From: Peterkaempfera griseoplana
GTDB taxonomy: Bacteria > Actinomycetota > Actinomycetes > Streptomycetales > Streptomycetaceae
Reading direction: 5' to 3'
NCBI RefSeq assembly: GCF_001418575.1
Contig: NZ_LIQR01000186.1
Span: 203 to 42,343 of the forward strand
Length of the DNA: 42,141 bases
Part shown: one piece after another, positions 23,798 to 32,321 of the stretch
Layout of the letters: each line of letters opens with the position of its first letter
Numbering within the stretch: position 1 is the stretch's first letter
The notes under the pieces: generated by a model
What the model was told of the DNA's origin: nothing
What the model saw: only the letters and a program-made list of their open reading frames with translations
Database searches by the model: none
Position numbers and translations under genes: made by a program

Positions 23798-24559
23798 TCA
23801 GCGGGTGGCCACGGTGGCGGTCATCTCCCACATCAGCACCTCGGCGCCGTCCGGCCCGCCCGTCATCCGGCGGCCGTCGGAGCGGCTGATCCGGGCCGCG
23901 TCCCCCTGCGCGAGGACTCCGGAGCCCTCCAGCTCCACCTGGCCGCGGGCGACGAAGAGGTGGACGAAGGGAGCGGTGGCGACCTCGAGGGTCTCGCCGG
24001 GGCGCACCCGCGCGACATGCAGCGCGGCGTGCTTCTGGCGGATGCCGATGGCGCGCCGCGACGCATCCCGGGGCATGCCCGAGGCGAGAGTGGTCCAGCC
24101 GCCCCGGTCGAGCTCGCCGTTGATGTCGAGCTGCTCGTAGCCCGGGCGGATGCCCGCCTCGTCGGGGATGGTCCACATCTGGATGAAGCGCACGGGGACC
24201 TGGTGCTCGGGGTCTCCGGTGAGGGTCCAGGAGTCGTTCTTCTCGCTGTGCAGGATGCCCGCGCCGGCGCTCATCCGCTGGGCGAGGCCCGGGTAGATCA
24301 CTCCGTTGTGCCCCTCGGAGTCCTGGTGGACCAGGCTGCCCTCCAGCACCCAGGTGACGATCTCCATGTCGCGGTGCGGGTGCGTGTCGAAGCCGGTGCC
24401 GGGTGCGACGACGTCGTCGTTGGAGACCAGGAGCAGCCCGAAGTGGGTGTTCTCGGGGTCCCAGTGCCGGGAGAAGGAGAAGGAGTGGTGGGAGTCCAGC
24501 CAGCCGGCGCGGGTGTGGAAGCGCCCGCCCGCACGGCGGACGTCGACGAGAGAGGACAT
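23798..24559 (-). CDS. Pirin-family protein (quercetinase-like bicupin)
   Basis: A 253-residue bicupin of the pirin family; members bind iron and some have quercetin 2,3-dioxygenase activity or act as redox-sensing regulators. ATG 24559 follows AGGAG. The N-terminal cupin carries the metal ligands: DTHPHRDMEIVTWVLEGSLVHQDSEG near residue 56, with three His, and MSAGAGILHSEKN near 94 supplying His/Glu. The opening RAGWLDSHHSFSFSRHWDP is characteristic. The C-terminal cupin (about 160-245) lacks the metal set, as usual. It is divergent from a nucleotidyltransferase gene, with an AT-rich promoter stretch between them that includes a TATAAG box. Catalytic versus regulatory role cannot be told from sequence. 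Confidence 0.93.
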   Translation of the reverse strand: MSSLVDVRRAGGRFHTRAGWLDSHHSFSFSRHWDPENTHFGLLLVSNDDVVAPGTGFDTHPHRDMEIVTWVLEGSLVHQDSEGHNGVIYPGLAQRMSAGAGILHSEKNDSWTLTGDPEHQVPVRFIQMWTIPDEAGIRPGYEQLDINGELDRGGWTTLASGMPRDASRRAIGIRQKHAALHVARVRPGETLEVATAPFVHLFVARGQVELEGSGVLAQGDAARISRSDGRRMTGGPDGAEVLMWEMTATVATR

Positions 24560-24610
24560 GGCTTCTCCTGAGGTCGTGGGAGTCGCCGTCGGCGGCCCCG
24601 CGAGAACTAG

Positions 24611-24625
24611 TTGAAGCTTATACAA
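24611..24625 (-). promoter_or_regulatory. AT-rich promoter and weak dyad upstream of pirin gene
   Basis: On the minus strand a TATAAG -10-like box (24622-24617) sits in TTGTATAAGCTTCAA, an imperfect 15-bp dyad, 57 bases before the pirin start. The sharp local drop in GC marks it as regulatory; a MarR-type regulator is possible but speculative. Confidence 0.45.
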
Positions 24626-24840
24626 TTTTGCCCGCCGTTTCATTCCGGGCCGCCCCATCGGCTCCGCCGGGCCGCCTCCCCGCTCCCCCCGAGCGCCCGC
24701 CCGCGCCGGACCGCGGGACACGGGCCCGGCGCGGTTCGCGCCCGGGCCCCGGGCGGCACGGGCGGGCGGGCCGGAAATGCGGTGCGGAGCACGGCGGCAC
24801 TCCGGCACACTCGAGCGGTCCGTCCAGGGAAGGACCCACC

Positions 24841-25530
24841 GTGCACCTGCTGCTCTCCGGCATCGTCGGCTCCACCGCGTACGGGCTGGCCCACGCGGGC
24901 TCCGACGTGGACCGCCTCGGCCTGTTTGCCGCGCCCACGGAGGACCTTCACGGCCTGCACCGCCCCGCGGAGTCCCAGGTGTCCACCCGTCCGGACCGGA
25001 CGCTCCACGAGGCGGCCAAGTGGTGCCGGCTCGCCCTGTCCGGCAATCCCACCGTGATGGAACTGGTGTGGCTGCCCGGCGAGCTGTACGAGGTGCGGAC
25101 GCCGCTCGGCGACGAGCTGATAGGGCTGCGCGGCGCACTGCTCTCCGCCCACGCCGTACGGAACGCCTATCTCGGCTATGCCACGCAGCAGTTCCGCAAG
25201 CTCCGTTCCCGGGACCACGGCGTGCTCTCCGACGAGACGCGCCGCCGCAGCGCCAAGCACGCCAGACACCTGGTGCGGCTGACCGAGCAGGCCGTGGAGC
25301 TGCACCGCACCGGGCGGCTGACCATCCGGCTCGCCGACCCGGAGCGGGTCCGGGAGCTGGGCGAGCGGGTGGTCGACGACCCGTCGGCGGGTGAGCGCAT
25401 CATCGCGCGGGCCCAGGCCGCGCTGGACGGGCCGGGCGTGCTGCCGCAGTCCCCGGACGAGGCCTCGGTGGAGGCCTGGCTGCGGCGGGTGCGGGCGTTC
25501 CACTACACCAGGGAACCGATCGGGGCCTGA
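24841..25530 (+). CDS. Predicted nucleotidyltransferase (COG3541-type, pol-beta superfamily)
   Basis: A 229-residue protein with the nucleotidyltransferase signature GSTAYGLAHAGSDVDRLGLF near residue 11; the G-S pair and the D-x-D of SDVDRLG match the catalytic loop of the polymerase-beta superfamily. The helical remainder, with ELVWLPGELYEVRTPLGDELIGLR and YATQQFRKLRSRD, fits the COG3541 (YcgL-like) group, whose substrate is unknown to me. GTG 24841 has AAGGA upstream and is preferred over a long arginine-rich in-frame extension. No HEPN-type partner is adjacent, so this is not an obvious MNT/HEPN toxin-antitoxin pair. A strong hairpin follows the gene. Function unassigned. Confidence 0.8.
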   Translation: MHLLLSGIVGSTAYGLAHAGSDVDRLGLFAAPTEDLHGLHRPAESQVSTRPDRTLHEAAKWCRLALSGNPTVMELVWLPGELYEVRTPLGDELIGLRGALLSAHAVRNAYLGYATQQFRKLRSRDHGVLSDETRRRSAKHARHLVRLTEQAVELHRTGRLTIRLADPERVRELGERVVDDPSAGERIIARAQAALDGPGVLPQSPDEASVEAWLRRVRAFHYTREPIGA

Positions 25531-25613
25531 CCCGTGCGGGGAGCGGCTGACGGCGCTGCCCGGCCCGGGCTCCGCCGTCAGCCGCCGGGCGGTAGTCCCC
25601 ATGCAGGGGCGCG

Positions 25614-25644
25614 CGTGGCGGACGGGCTGCCCCCGTCCGCCACG
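25614..25644. terminator. Bidirectional terminator sharing its stem with the 5.0-kb hairpin
   Basis: A perfect 13-bp stem (GTGGCGGACGGG plus one flanking pair) with a 5-base loop, between the convergent nucleotidyltransferase and alcohol dehydrogenase genes. The same 12-base arms form the hairpin at 5001-5036, in opposite order. Confidence 0.78.
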
Positions 25645-25654
25645 GCCCGGTGGA

Positions 25655-26701
25655 TCAGATGGTCCCGGTGTCGATGACGAAGCGGTAGCGCACATCGCTG
25701 GTGAGCACCCGCTCGTAGGCCTCGTTGATCCGGTCGGCGCTGATCACCTCGATCTGCGCGCCGATGCCGTGCTCGGCGCAGAAGTCCAGCATCTGCTGGG
25801 TCTCCGCGATGCCGCCGATCATCGAGCCGGCCAGCGCCTTGTTGCCGCCGATCAGCGAGAAGACCTGGACCGGGACGGGGTGCCCCGGGGCGCCGACCTG
25901 GACCATGGTGCCGCCGGCCTTCAGCAGGCCGAGGTAGGCGCCGAAGTCCAGGTCCGCGGAGACGGTGTTGAGGATCAGGTCGAAGGAGCCGGCGAGCTGC
26001 TCGAAGGTGCCGGGGTCACCGGTGGCGTAGTAGTGGTCGGCACCGAGCGCCAGCCCGTCGTCCTTCTTGCGCAGCGACTGGCTGAGCACGGTCACCTCCG
26101 CCCCCATCGCATGGGCGATCTGCACGCCCATGTGGCCGAGGCCGCCCAGACCGACGACGGCGACCTTCCGGCCGGGGCCGGCGCCCCAGCGGTTCAGCGG
26201 GGAGTAAGTCGTGATGCCCGCGCAGAGCAGCGGCGCGGCGACGTCGAGGCCGATGCCCTCGGGGATGCGCAGCACATAGCGCTCGTCCACCACGATCCTG
26301 GTGGAGTAGCCGCCGTAGGTGGGCTCACCGTCACGGCCGCGCGCGTTGTACGTCCCGGTGTTGCCGTTGGTGCAGAACTGCTCGGTCCCGGCGAGACACT
26401 GCTCGCACTCACGGCAGGAGTCCACGAAGCAGCCGACGCCCACCCGGTCGCCCACCTGGTGACGGGTGACCGCGGAGCCGACCGCGGAGACCGTGCCCGC
26501 GATCTCGTGCCCGGGGACCATGGGGAAGATGGCCGGTCCCCACTCCTCGTTGACCTGGTGGATGTCGGAGTGGCAGATACCGGAGTAGGCGATGTCGATC
26601 AGCACATCGTGTTCACGCAGCTCACGACGGGGAATCTCGGTCCGCTCCAGCGGAGCCTTGGGGGCCGGGGCGGCGTAGGCGGGAACAGTGGTGACAGTCA
26701 T
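25655..26701 (-). CDS. Zinc-dependent alcohol dehydrogenase, CAD/YahK type
   Basis: A 348-residue medium-chain dehydrogenase interconverting alcohols and aldehydes with NAD(P)H. The catalytic zinc ligands are in GICHSDIH near residue 43 and PGHEIAGTV near 66. The structural zinc site is [15 protein letters not shown] near 98. The cofactor fold reads [21 protein letters not shown] near 178. The order and the [21 protein letters not shown] segment place it with cinnamyl-alcohol/YahK-like broad-range aldehyde reductases. ATG 26701 has GGAGGTC just upstream. It is divergent from an MmyB-type regulator, with direct repeats between them; an MmyB-oxidoreductase pair of this kind is a common actinobacterial arrangement. 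Aldehyde detoxification is a reasonable guess. Confidence 0.94.
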   Translation of the reverse strand: MTVTTVPAYAAPAPKAPLERTEIPRRELREHDVLIDIAYSGICHSDIHQVNEEWGPAIFPMVPGHEIAGTVSAVGSAVTRHQVGDRVGVGCFVDSCRECEQCLAGTEQFCTNGNTGTYNARGRDGEPTYGGYSTRIVVDERYVLRIPEGIGLDVAAPLLCAGITTYSPLNRWGAGPGRKVAVVGLGGLGHMGVQIAHAMGAEVTVLSQSLRKKDDGLALGADHYYATGDPGTFEQLAGSFDLILNTVSADLDFGAYLGLLKAGGTMVQVGAPGHPVPVQVFSLIGGNKALAGSMIGGIAETQQMLDFCAEHGIGAQIEVISADRINEAYERVLTSDVRYRFVIDTGTI

Positions 26702-26745
26702 GACCTCCATCCTGTGCGCAGGCCGGGACCGCAGCCAGCACCTTC

Positions 26746-26794
26746 CTGTTCGTACGCCTGCTGTTCGTACCACTGGCAGGAACACCCTCATACT
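26746..26794 (+). promoter_or_regulatory. Direct repeats and -10-like box between ADH and MmyB-type regulator
   Basis: CTGTTCGTAC occurs twice, at 26746-26755 and 26761-26770, with a 15-bp period, and GAACA at 26780-26784 could pair with TGTTC of the second copy as an inverted repeat. CATACT (26789-26794) ends 6 bases before ATG 26801, so the regulator mRNA may be leaderless. The repeats are probably the regulator's binding sites. Confidence 0.58.
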
Positions 26795-26800
26795 CGCCTC

Positions 26801-27694
26801 ATGGACCAGCGCACCACCCTGACCGAGTTCCTCCGTTCCCGCCGCGCCCGGTTGCAGCCGGAGGATGTCGGCCTGCCGTACTTCGGCAGCCGCCGGCGGG
26901 TGCCGGGGCTGCGCCGCGAGGAGCTGGCCCAGCTCGCGGGGGTGAGCGTCGCCTACTACGTCCGTCTGGAGCAGGGCAACGCCCGCAACGTCTCGGCCGC
27001 GGTGCTCAACGCGGTCGCCGACGCCCTGCGGCTCGACCCCGCCGAGCGCGAGCACCTCAACCACCTGGCCAAGCCCCGTCCCCGCCGCACCCGTGCCGCG
27101 GGCCGGCCGCAGCGGGTCCGTCCGGCGCTGCAGCATCTGCTGGACGCGATGGAGGGCATCCCCGCCTATGTGATCGGCCGGCGCAGCGACGTCATCGCCT
27201 GGAACCGGATGGCGTGCGCGCTCTTCGGGGACTTCGCGGCGCTGCCGCCGGACCAGCGCAACATGGCATGGCTGACCTTCATGGAACCGGCCTCCCGGGA
27301 GCTGTACGACGACTGGGAGAGCAAGGCCCGCGACGTGGTGGCCGGACTGCGGATGGACGCCGGACGCTACCCGGACGACCCCCGCCTGGCCTCGCTGATC
27401 GGGGAGCTGTCGGTGAAGAGCGAGGAGTTCCGGTGCTGGTGGGCGGCGCACGACGTACGGGACCGCGGACCGTGTGTGAAGCACCTGCACCACCCCGTGG
27501 TGGGGCGTCTCACCCTGGCGTACGAGACCCTGGTGCTGCCGATCGACACCGACCAGCTGCTGATGACCTACCACGCCGAGCCGGGCACCCCCTCCGCCGA
27601 GGGTCTGCGGCTGCTGGCGAGCTGGACCGCGGAGCAGCCCCCGGGGAGGTCCGAGGCGGCCGGGCACGGCACCGGGCGCGGCGGCGACGGCTGA
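26801..27694 (+). CDS. XRE/MmyB-type transcriptional regulator
   Basis: A 297-residue regulator with an N-terminal helix-turn-helix and an MmyB-like ligand-binding domain, which in characterised members binds fatty-acid-like molecules. The DNA-binding part is [20 protein letters not shown] and [23 protein letters not shown], residues about 35-80. The C-terminal domain begins at [36 protein letters not shown] and ends at [21 protein letters not shown], the standard MmyB pattern with PAS-like fold. ATG 26801 has no Shine-Dalgarno sequence but a -10-like box 6 bases upstream. It is divergent from the zinc alcohol dehydrogenase and most likely controls it. The last 25 residues are a low-complexity tail. 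Confidence 0.93.
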   Translation: MDQRTTLTEFLRSRRARLQPEDVGLPYFGSRRRVPGLRREELAQLAGVSVAYYVRLEQGNARNVSAAVLNAVADALRLDPAEREHLNHLAKPRPRRTRAAGRPQRVRPALQHLLDAMEGIPAYVIGRRSDVIAWNRMACALFGDFAALPPDQRNMAWLTFMEPASRELYDDWESKARDVVAGLRMDAGRYPDDPRLASLIGELSVKSEEFRCWWAAHDVRDRGPCVKHLHHPVVGRLTLAYETLVLPIDTDQLLMTYHAEPGTPSAEGLRLLASWTAEQPPGRSEAAGHGTGRGGDG

Positions 27695-27798
27695 GCGGAC
27701 CCCCGGGCGCCCTCCGCCGTGGCGCGGATCTCCGGCCGCGCAACTAGGGTGCTGAGGGAGAGACCCGGTGGCGAAGCGCCAGAAACGTCTGGACGGCT

Positions 27799-30258
27799 AT
27801 GGACAGAGAGCTCGGCGGCGTCGGCGGCCCCGCGGGCGGCCCGTCGCCCGACCCGTTCCAGGGTGCGCAGGCCGCCACCGCGATGCTGGACGCCCAGGGC
27901 ACCGTCGTCCGCTGGAGCACGGCGGCGGAGCAGCTGGTGGACCGCCCGGCCTCGGCGGTGCTGGGCCGCCCGGTGACCTCGCTGCTGGCCGGGGCGGGAC
28001 GGGGCCGTACCGAGGCGATGGTGGCGCAGCTGCTGGCGTCCGGGCAGCCCTGGCAGCGGGCCCTGCTGGTCCGCAGGGGGGACGGCCGGCTGCTCACCGT
28101 GACCGTGCGGGCGTTCCCCTCGATCGGCCCCGAGCCGGTACCGAGCTGGGTGCTGCTGGCCGCCCCGGCGGCGGAGGCCCGGCGCCGGGAGGAGGAGCAG
28201 GCCGTCCTGACGGCGCTGTTCACCGACTCCCCGGTGGGGCTGATGGTCTCCGACCTCAGACTGCGCTGCATCCGCCGCAATCCGGCGCTGGAGCAGATGA
28301 CGGGGGTCCCCGACGGCGAAGGCCTCGGCAGAAGGCTCGGCGAGTCGCTGCCGGAGGTCGACTCCCTCGCGGTGGAGACGGCGATGCGGGAGGTGCTGGA
28401 GACGGGGGTCCCGCAGCTGGACATCGTCCACCGGGGCCGCACCCCGGCCTTCCCCGACCAGGAGACCACCTGGTCGACCAGCCTCTTCCGGCTGACGGAC
28501 TCCCACGGCGGCGTCATCGGGGTCTGCCATCTGGTGGTGGACGTCACCGACCGCCAGCGGACCCTGGCGCGGGTGGCGCTGATCAACGAGGCCAGTCTGC
28601 GCATCGGCACCACCCTCGACGTGGGGCGGACGGCGCAGGAACTCGCCGACGTGGCGGCCCCGGCGCTCGCCGACACGGTGACCGTCGATCTGCTGGACTC
28701 GGTGCTGCAGGGCGAGGCGCCCTCGCCCGGTCCGGTGGGCGAGGACGTGACGCTCCGCCGCTGCGGCTACCGCTCCGACTGGAAGGGCCCGTCCCGGGCG
28801 GTGTGCGAGATCGGCGAACCGGCCCGCTTCTCGCGGTTCTCCCCGCAGGCACGCTGTATGACGGACCTTCAGGCGCGGCTGGTCGCGCTGTCGGAGGAGC
28901 CGCAGGACTGGCAGCTCGACGACCCCCGGCGGGCCGAGGCGATGGCCGAGGCGGGTGTGCACTCCCTGATCGCCGTTCCGCTGACCGCGCGTGACGTGCT
29001 GATGGGGGTGGCCACCTTCTACCGGTGGCGCAAGCCGTCCCCGTTCGACGACGAGGACCTCAGCCTGATCGCCGAACTTGCCGCACGGGCCTCGGTCTGC
29101 ATCGACAACGCCCGTCGCTACACCCGGGAGCACCGCGCCACACTGGCTCTGCAGCGCCGGATGCTGCCCAGCTCCTCTCCCCCGCTGACCGCCCTGGAGA
29201 CCGCCGGCCGGTACCAGCCCGCCGGGGAGAGGTCCGAGGTGGGCGGCGACTGGCTGGATGTGATCCCGCTGTCGGGTGCCCGGGTGGCGCTGGTGGTGGG
29301 CGACGTCCCCGGACACGGCTTCCAGGCCGCCGCCACCATGGGGCGGCTGCGTACCGCGGTGCACACCCTGGCCGATCTGGACCTGGCTCCCGACGAGCTG
29401 CTCACCCATCTGGACGATCTGGTCTCCCGCCTCACCGAGGAGGAGGACGAGGCCCTGCCCGCAGGCCTCAGCGAGGGCCCGGTGACCGGTGCCACCTGCC
29501 TGTTCGCGGTGTACGACCCCGCCGACCGGCGCTGCACCCTGGCCAGCGCCGGGCACTACCCGCCCGCGGTGGTGCACCCCGACGGCGAGGTCCGCTTCCC
29601 CGACCTGGCGCCCGGCCCGCCGCTGGGCCTGGGCGGGGTGCCCTTCGAGACCACGGAGCTGGAGCTGCCCGACCGCAGCCTGCTGGCGCTGTACACCAAC
29701 GGCCTGCTGCTGGCCAGGGACCGGGACATCGACAGGGGACTCGGGGAGCTGCGGCGGATCCTGGCCCGTCCGGAGCGTCCCCTGGAGGAGATCTGCGACC
29801 AGGTGTTCTCGGAGCTGCTGCCGTTCCGGCCGCCGGACGACGTCTCGCTGCTGATCGCCCGCACCCGGGTGCTCGGTGCGGACCGGGTCGCCGCCTGGGA
29901 CCTGCCGTCCGATCCCGCGATGGTGCTGGATGCCCGGACGCTGGCCACCGACAAGCTGGCCGACTGGGGCCTGACCGACATCCTGTTCACCGCCGAACTG
30001 GTGGTCAGTGAGCTGGTCACCAACGCGGTCCGCTACGGACGCCCGCCGATCCGGCTGCGGCTGATCCGTGACTCCGCGCTGATCTGCGAGGTCTCCGACG
30101 GCAGCAGCACCTCGCCGCATCTGCGGCGGGCCCGTCTCGACGACGAGGGGGGACGCGGTCTCTTCCTGATCGCGCAGCTGACCCAGCGCTGGGGCACCCG
30201 CTACTCGGGGACCGGCAAGACGATCTGGGCCGAGGTGCCGCTGACCCCGCTCGCCTGA
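27799..30258 (+). CDS. PAS-PAS-GAF-SpoIIE-HATPase hybrid regulator, one metal ligand changed (copy 2)
   Basis: An 819-residue paralogue of the proteins at 8635 and 33222. Order: PAS about 20-125, PAS about 135-250 (ALFTDSPVGLMVSDLRLRCI to VVDVTDRQ), GAF about 258-425 ending ARASVCIDNARRYTREH, SpoIIE about 440-685, HATPase about 690-815. It is the least degenerate of the three hybrids: D484 (GGDWLD), D502 (GDVPGHG) and D680-D681 (DDVSLLIART) are kept, but TDG is TNG (N634). The ATPase N-box ELVTNAVRYG (N742) and DEGGRGLFLI are intact. ATG 27799 has only GGACGG upstream. A GTG at 27768 with a better ribosome binding site is out of frame. Possibly weakly active as phosphatase; ATPase/kinase or binding activity likely. 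Confidence 0.93.
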   Translation: MDRELGGVGGPAGGPSPDPFQGAQAATAMLDAQGTVVRWSTAAEQLVDRPASAVLGRPVTSLLAGAGRGRTEAMVAQLLASGQPWQRALLVRRGDGRLLTVTVRAFPSIGPEPVPSWVLLAAPAAEARRREEEQAVLTALFTDSPVGLMVSDLRLRCIRRNPALEQMTGVPDGEGLGRRLGESLPEVDSLAVETAMREVLETGVPQLDIVHRGRTPAFPDQETTWSTSLFRLTDSHGGVIGVCHLVVDVTDRQRTLARVALINEASLRIGTTLDVGRTAQELADVAAPALADTVTVDLLDSVLQGEAPSPGPVGEDVTLRRCGYRSDWKGPSRAVCEIGEPARFSRFSPQARCMTDLQARLVALSEEPQDWQLDDPRRAEAMAEAGVHSLIAVPLTARDVLMGVATFYRWRKPSPFDDEDLSLIAELAARASVCIDNARRYTREHRATLALQRRMLPSSSPPLTALETAGRYQPAGERSEVGGDWLDVIPLSGARVALVVGDVPGHGFQAAATMGRLRTAVHTLADLDLAPDELLTHLDDLVSRLTEEEDEALPAGLSEGPVTGATCLFAVYDPADRRCTLASAGHYPPAVVHPDGEVRFPDLAPGPPLGLGGVPFETTELELPDRSLLALYTNGLLLARDRDIDRGLGELRRILARPERPLEEICDQVFSELLPFRPPDDVSLLIARTRVLGADRVAAWDLPSDPAMVLDARTLATDKLADWGLTDILFTAELVVSELVTNAVRYGRPPIRLRLIRDSALICEVSDGSSTSPHLRRARLDDEGGRGLFLIAQLTQRWGTRYSGTGKTIWAEVPLTPLA

Positions 30259-30299
30259 GCCCGTCGCACGGTCATCCGGGCCCGGCGTACGGCGCCGCA

Positions 30300-30316
30300 G
30301 CCCCGGCGGCCGGGGC
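30300..30316. terminator. Short convergent terminator hairpin
   Basis: GCCCCGG, 3-base loop, CCGGGGC between the convergent SpoIIE hybrid (stop 30258) and BlaI gene (stop 30341). Confidence 0.55.
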
Positions 30317-30340
30317 CCCGGCGTACGGAGGCGGCCCGGT

Positions 30341-30733
30341 TCAGCGCTCCTCGCCGGTCTGCAGCAGCCGCTGCAGCAGCCGTTCGTCCTCGTCGGTCAG
30401 CTCGGAGACGAAGCGCGCCAGCACCGCCTGGCGGTCGGAGCCGCGCTCCAGCAGCGAGAACATCCGGCCCGCCGTGTCCGCGGCCTCGTCCCGCACCGGC
30501 TCCCAGGTGTAGCCGCGCCCCTCGCGACGCCGGGTCAGCCGGCCCTTGGCGTACAGGCGGGACATGATGGTCAGCACCGTCGTGTAGGCCAGCTCCCCGG
30601 GCAGCCGCTCCCCCACCTGAGCCGCGGTCAGGGGCGCTCGGGCCGCCCACAGCACGGCCATGACCTGGGCCTCCAACTCGCCCGCCGCCTTGCGGCCCGC
30701 TCTGCCGGGCTGCCGGCCGTGCCCGTCCGGCAC
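30341..30733 (-). CDS. BlaI/MecI/CopY-family repressor
   Basis: A 130-residue winged-helix repressor. GTG 30733 is preferred over an upstream ATG because AGGAGGAGG lies just before it. The DNA-binding domain reads LEAQVMAVLWAARAPLTAAQVGERL, then LAYTTVLTIMSRLYAKGRL with TRRREGRGYTWEPV, the typical BlaI wing. The C-terminal dimerisation helices include MFSLLERGSDRQAVLARFVSEL and DEDERLLQRLL. No BlaR-type membrane protease lies next to it in this window. It is divergent from a glycosyltransferase/deacetylase operon, and a CTACA-N3-TGTAG dyad sits between them, close to the TACTACA-type sites known for BlaI proteins. It may therefore control envelope modification rather than a beta-lactamase. 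Confidence 0.92.
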   Translation of the reverse strand: MPDGHGRQPGRAGRKAAGELEAQVMAVLWAARAPLTAAQVGERLPGELAYTTVLTIMSRLYAKGRLTRRREGRGYTWEPVRDEAADTAGRMFSLLERGSDRQAVLARFVSELTDEDERLLQRLLQTGEER

Positions 30734-30911
30734 CTCGCACCTCCTCCTGGTCCTCATGGCCCCGCCGCTCCGGGCGGGCGCCGCGTTCCCTCGTGGGGCA
30801 CACCCGTACCGGGGTGGGCCTGCGGGGGGACATCCAACGTACTACGGCCGTTCACCGGCCCGTCCTCGCGGGGCCGCGCGGGCCATGCCGGGGGTGGGGT
30901 CCGGCTTGCTA

Positions 30912-30924
30912 CTACACGTTGTAG
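30912..30924. promoter_or_regulatory. BlaI-type operator candidate
   Basis: CTACA-CGT-TGTAG, a perfect 5-bp dyad, preceded by CTA so that the left side reads CTACTACA. It is AT-rich in the 322-bp gap between the blaI-like gene (-) and the glycosyltransferase (+). Known BlaI sites have the form TACTACA-N2-TGTAGTA; here the spacer is 3 and the right arm is less complete. Confidence 0.6.
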
Positions 30925-31055
30925 AGTTTGGCCCGCCCGGGCCGGGCACACACCCCGGCACCCGCTGGTCGGGCGCGCCCGCCTGCCCTCTGCCGGGCCG
31001 GGACGCCGCACCGGGACGGTTCCTTCCACCCCTCGCCACAGGAGGCTGCTCGGCC

Positions 31056-32321
31056 GTGTCGTACATAGCCAGTCCGGTGGGTGCGGACACCGCAGCCCAC
31101 CACTCCGGCACTCCCGGGCAGCCCGCTCCGGGCCGCGTGGTGATCGTCTCCGCCGGCGTGGGAGCCGGCCACGACGGAGCCGCCGACCAGCTCGGCCGCC
31201 GCCTGACCGCGCTCGGCGGACAGGTGGAGCGATGGGACTTCCTGGACCTGCTCCCCGCGGGCACCGGCCGGCTGCTCTGCTCCTCCTACCACCGGATGCT
31301 GGCCCTGGTGCCCTCGCTGTACCAGCGCATCCACGACACCACCGGACGCACCGGCCGGCCCGGCGCCCTCCAGCGGGCCCTGCTCGGCCGGGCACAGACC
31401 CGACTGCTGCACCGGCTGCCGAGCGACACCCGGGCGGTGGTCTCCACCTACCCGCTGGCGAGCCAGACGCTCGGCGCCCTGCGGCGCAGCGGCCGGCTCT
31501 CCGTACCGGCGATCACCTATCTGACGGACTTCTCCGTCCATCCGCTGTGGGTGGCGCCCGGTGTGGACGTCCATCTGGCCGCCCATCCGCTGCCCGCCGC
31601 CGAGGCGACCGCGCTCGGCGCGGCCGGGACCCTGGTCACCGGGCCGCTGGTCGACGAACGCTTCCGCCCCGCCGCGGCCGACGCCCGCCGGGCGGCGCGC
31701 GCCAGGTTCGGCCTGCCCGCCACCGGGCGGCTGGCGCTGCTGGTCGCCGGTTCCTGGGGCGTGGGCGAGGTGGCCAGGGTCGCCGCCGAGGTCCTGCGGT
31801 CCGGTGCCGCCCTGCCGGTCGTGGTGTGCGGCCGCAACGAGGCCCTGCGCCGGCGCCTGTCAGCCCAGGGCTTCCGGCATGTGCACGGATGGGTGGCCGA
31901 CATGCCGGAGCTGATGCAGGCCGCCGACGTCCTGGTGCAGAACGCGGGCGGCCTCACCTCGCTGGAGGCCTTCGCCAGCGGCCTGCCGGTGGCCAGCTAC
32001 CGCTGCCTCCCCGGTCACGGCCGGACCAACGCCGCCGCCCTGGACGAGGCCGGGCTGGCCGTGTGGATCCGCGAGCCCGGGCAGCTGGCGGCGGTGCTCG
32101 CCGAACTGCCGGACGGACCGCGCGGCCGCAGCCAGCGCGCCGCCGGACGGGCGCTGTTCGCCTCTCCGGGCGGCCCCGCCCACGCCGTCGTCCGCGCTGC
32201 CGCCCCGGCGCCGGTCCCGGCGGCACCATGGATCCCAGCACCGAGGGACGCCCAGGCCCCCACCCATCGCACCGCGCCGCCCGGCGCCCTCACCGACCTG
32301 GCCCAGGGAGGTCACCGATGA
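31056..32321 (+). CDS. MGDG synthase/MurG-like glycosyltransferase (GT28 fold)
   Basis: A 421-residue GT-B glycosyltransferase resembling bacterial and plant monogalactosyldiacylglycerol synthases and MurG; likely transfers a sugar from a nucleotide sugar to a lipid or polyprenyl acceptor at the inner membrane face. GTG 31056 follows AGGAGG. The N-terminal domain begins VVIVSAGVGAGHDGAADQLGRRL near residue 28 with WDFLDLLPAG. Mid-protein AITYLTDFSVHPLWVAPGVD is characteristic. The C-terminal nucleotide-sugar domain has LLVAGSWGVGEV near 228 and ADVLVQNAGGLTSLEAFASGL near 290, the UDP-sugar-binding motif. A 50-residue Pro/Ala-rich tail follows. Its stop overlaps the next gene's start (ATGA), so the two are translationally coupled. 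Confidence 0.87.
   Translation: MSYIASPVGADTAAHHSGTPGQPAPGRVVIVSAGVGAGHDGAADQLGRRLTALGGQVERWDFLDLLPAGTGRLLCSSYHRMLALVPSLYQRIHDTTGRTGRPGALQRALLGRAQTRLLHRLPSDTRAVVSTYPLASQTLGALRRSGRLSVPAITYLTDFSVHPLWVAPGVDVHLAAHPLPAAEATALGAAGTLVTGPLVDERFRPAAADARRAARARFGLPATGRLALLVAGSWGVGEVARVAAEVLRSGAALPVVVCGRNEALRRRLSAQGFRHVHGWVADMPELMQAADVLVQNAGGLTSLEAFASGLPVASYRCLPGHGRTNAAALDEAGLAVWIREPGQLAAVLAELPDGPRGRSQRAAGRALFASPGGPAHAVVRAAAPAPVPAAPWIPAPRDAQAPTHRTAPPGALTDLAQGGHR

Noticed and set aside
24841-25530. MNT/HEPN-type toxin-antitoxin module
   Set aside because: No HEPN-domain gene is adjacent, and the protein is longer and of the COG3541 type.
27768-28994. GTG 27768 as start of the SpoIIE copy 2 gene, because it has a good ribosome binding site
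   Set aside because: It is out of frame with the PAS/GAF/SpoIIE protein and yields arginine/proline-rich text. The better site may be chance, although a coupled leader cannot be fully excluded.
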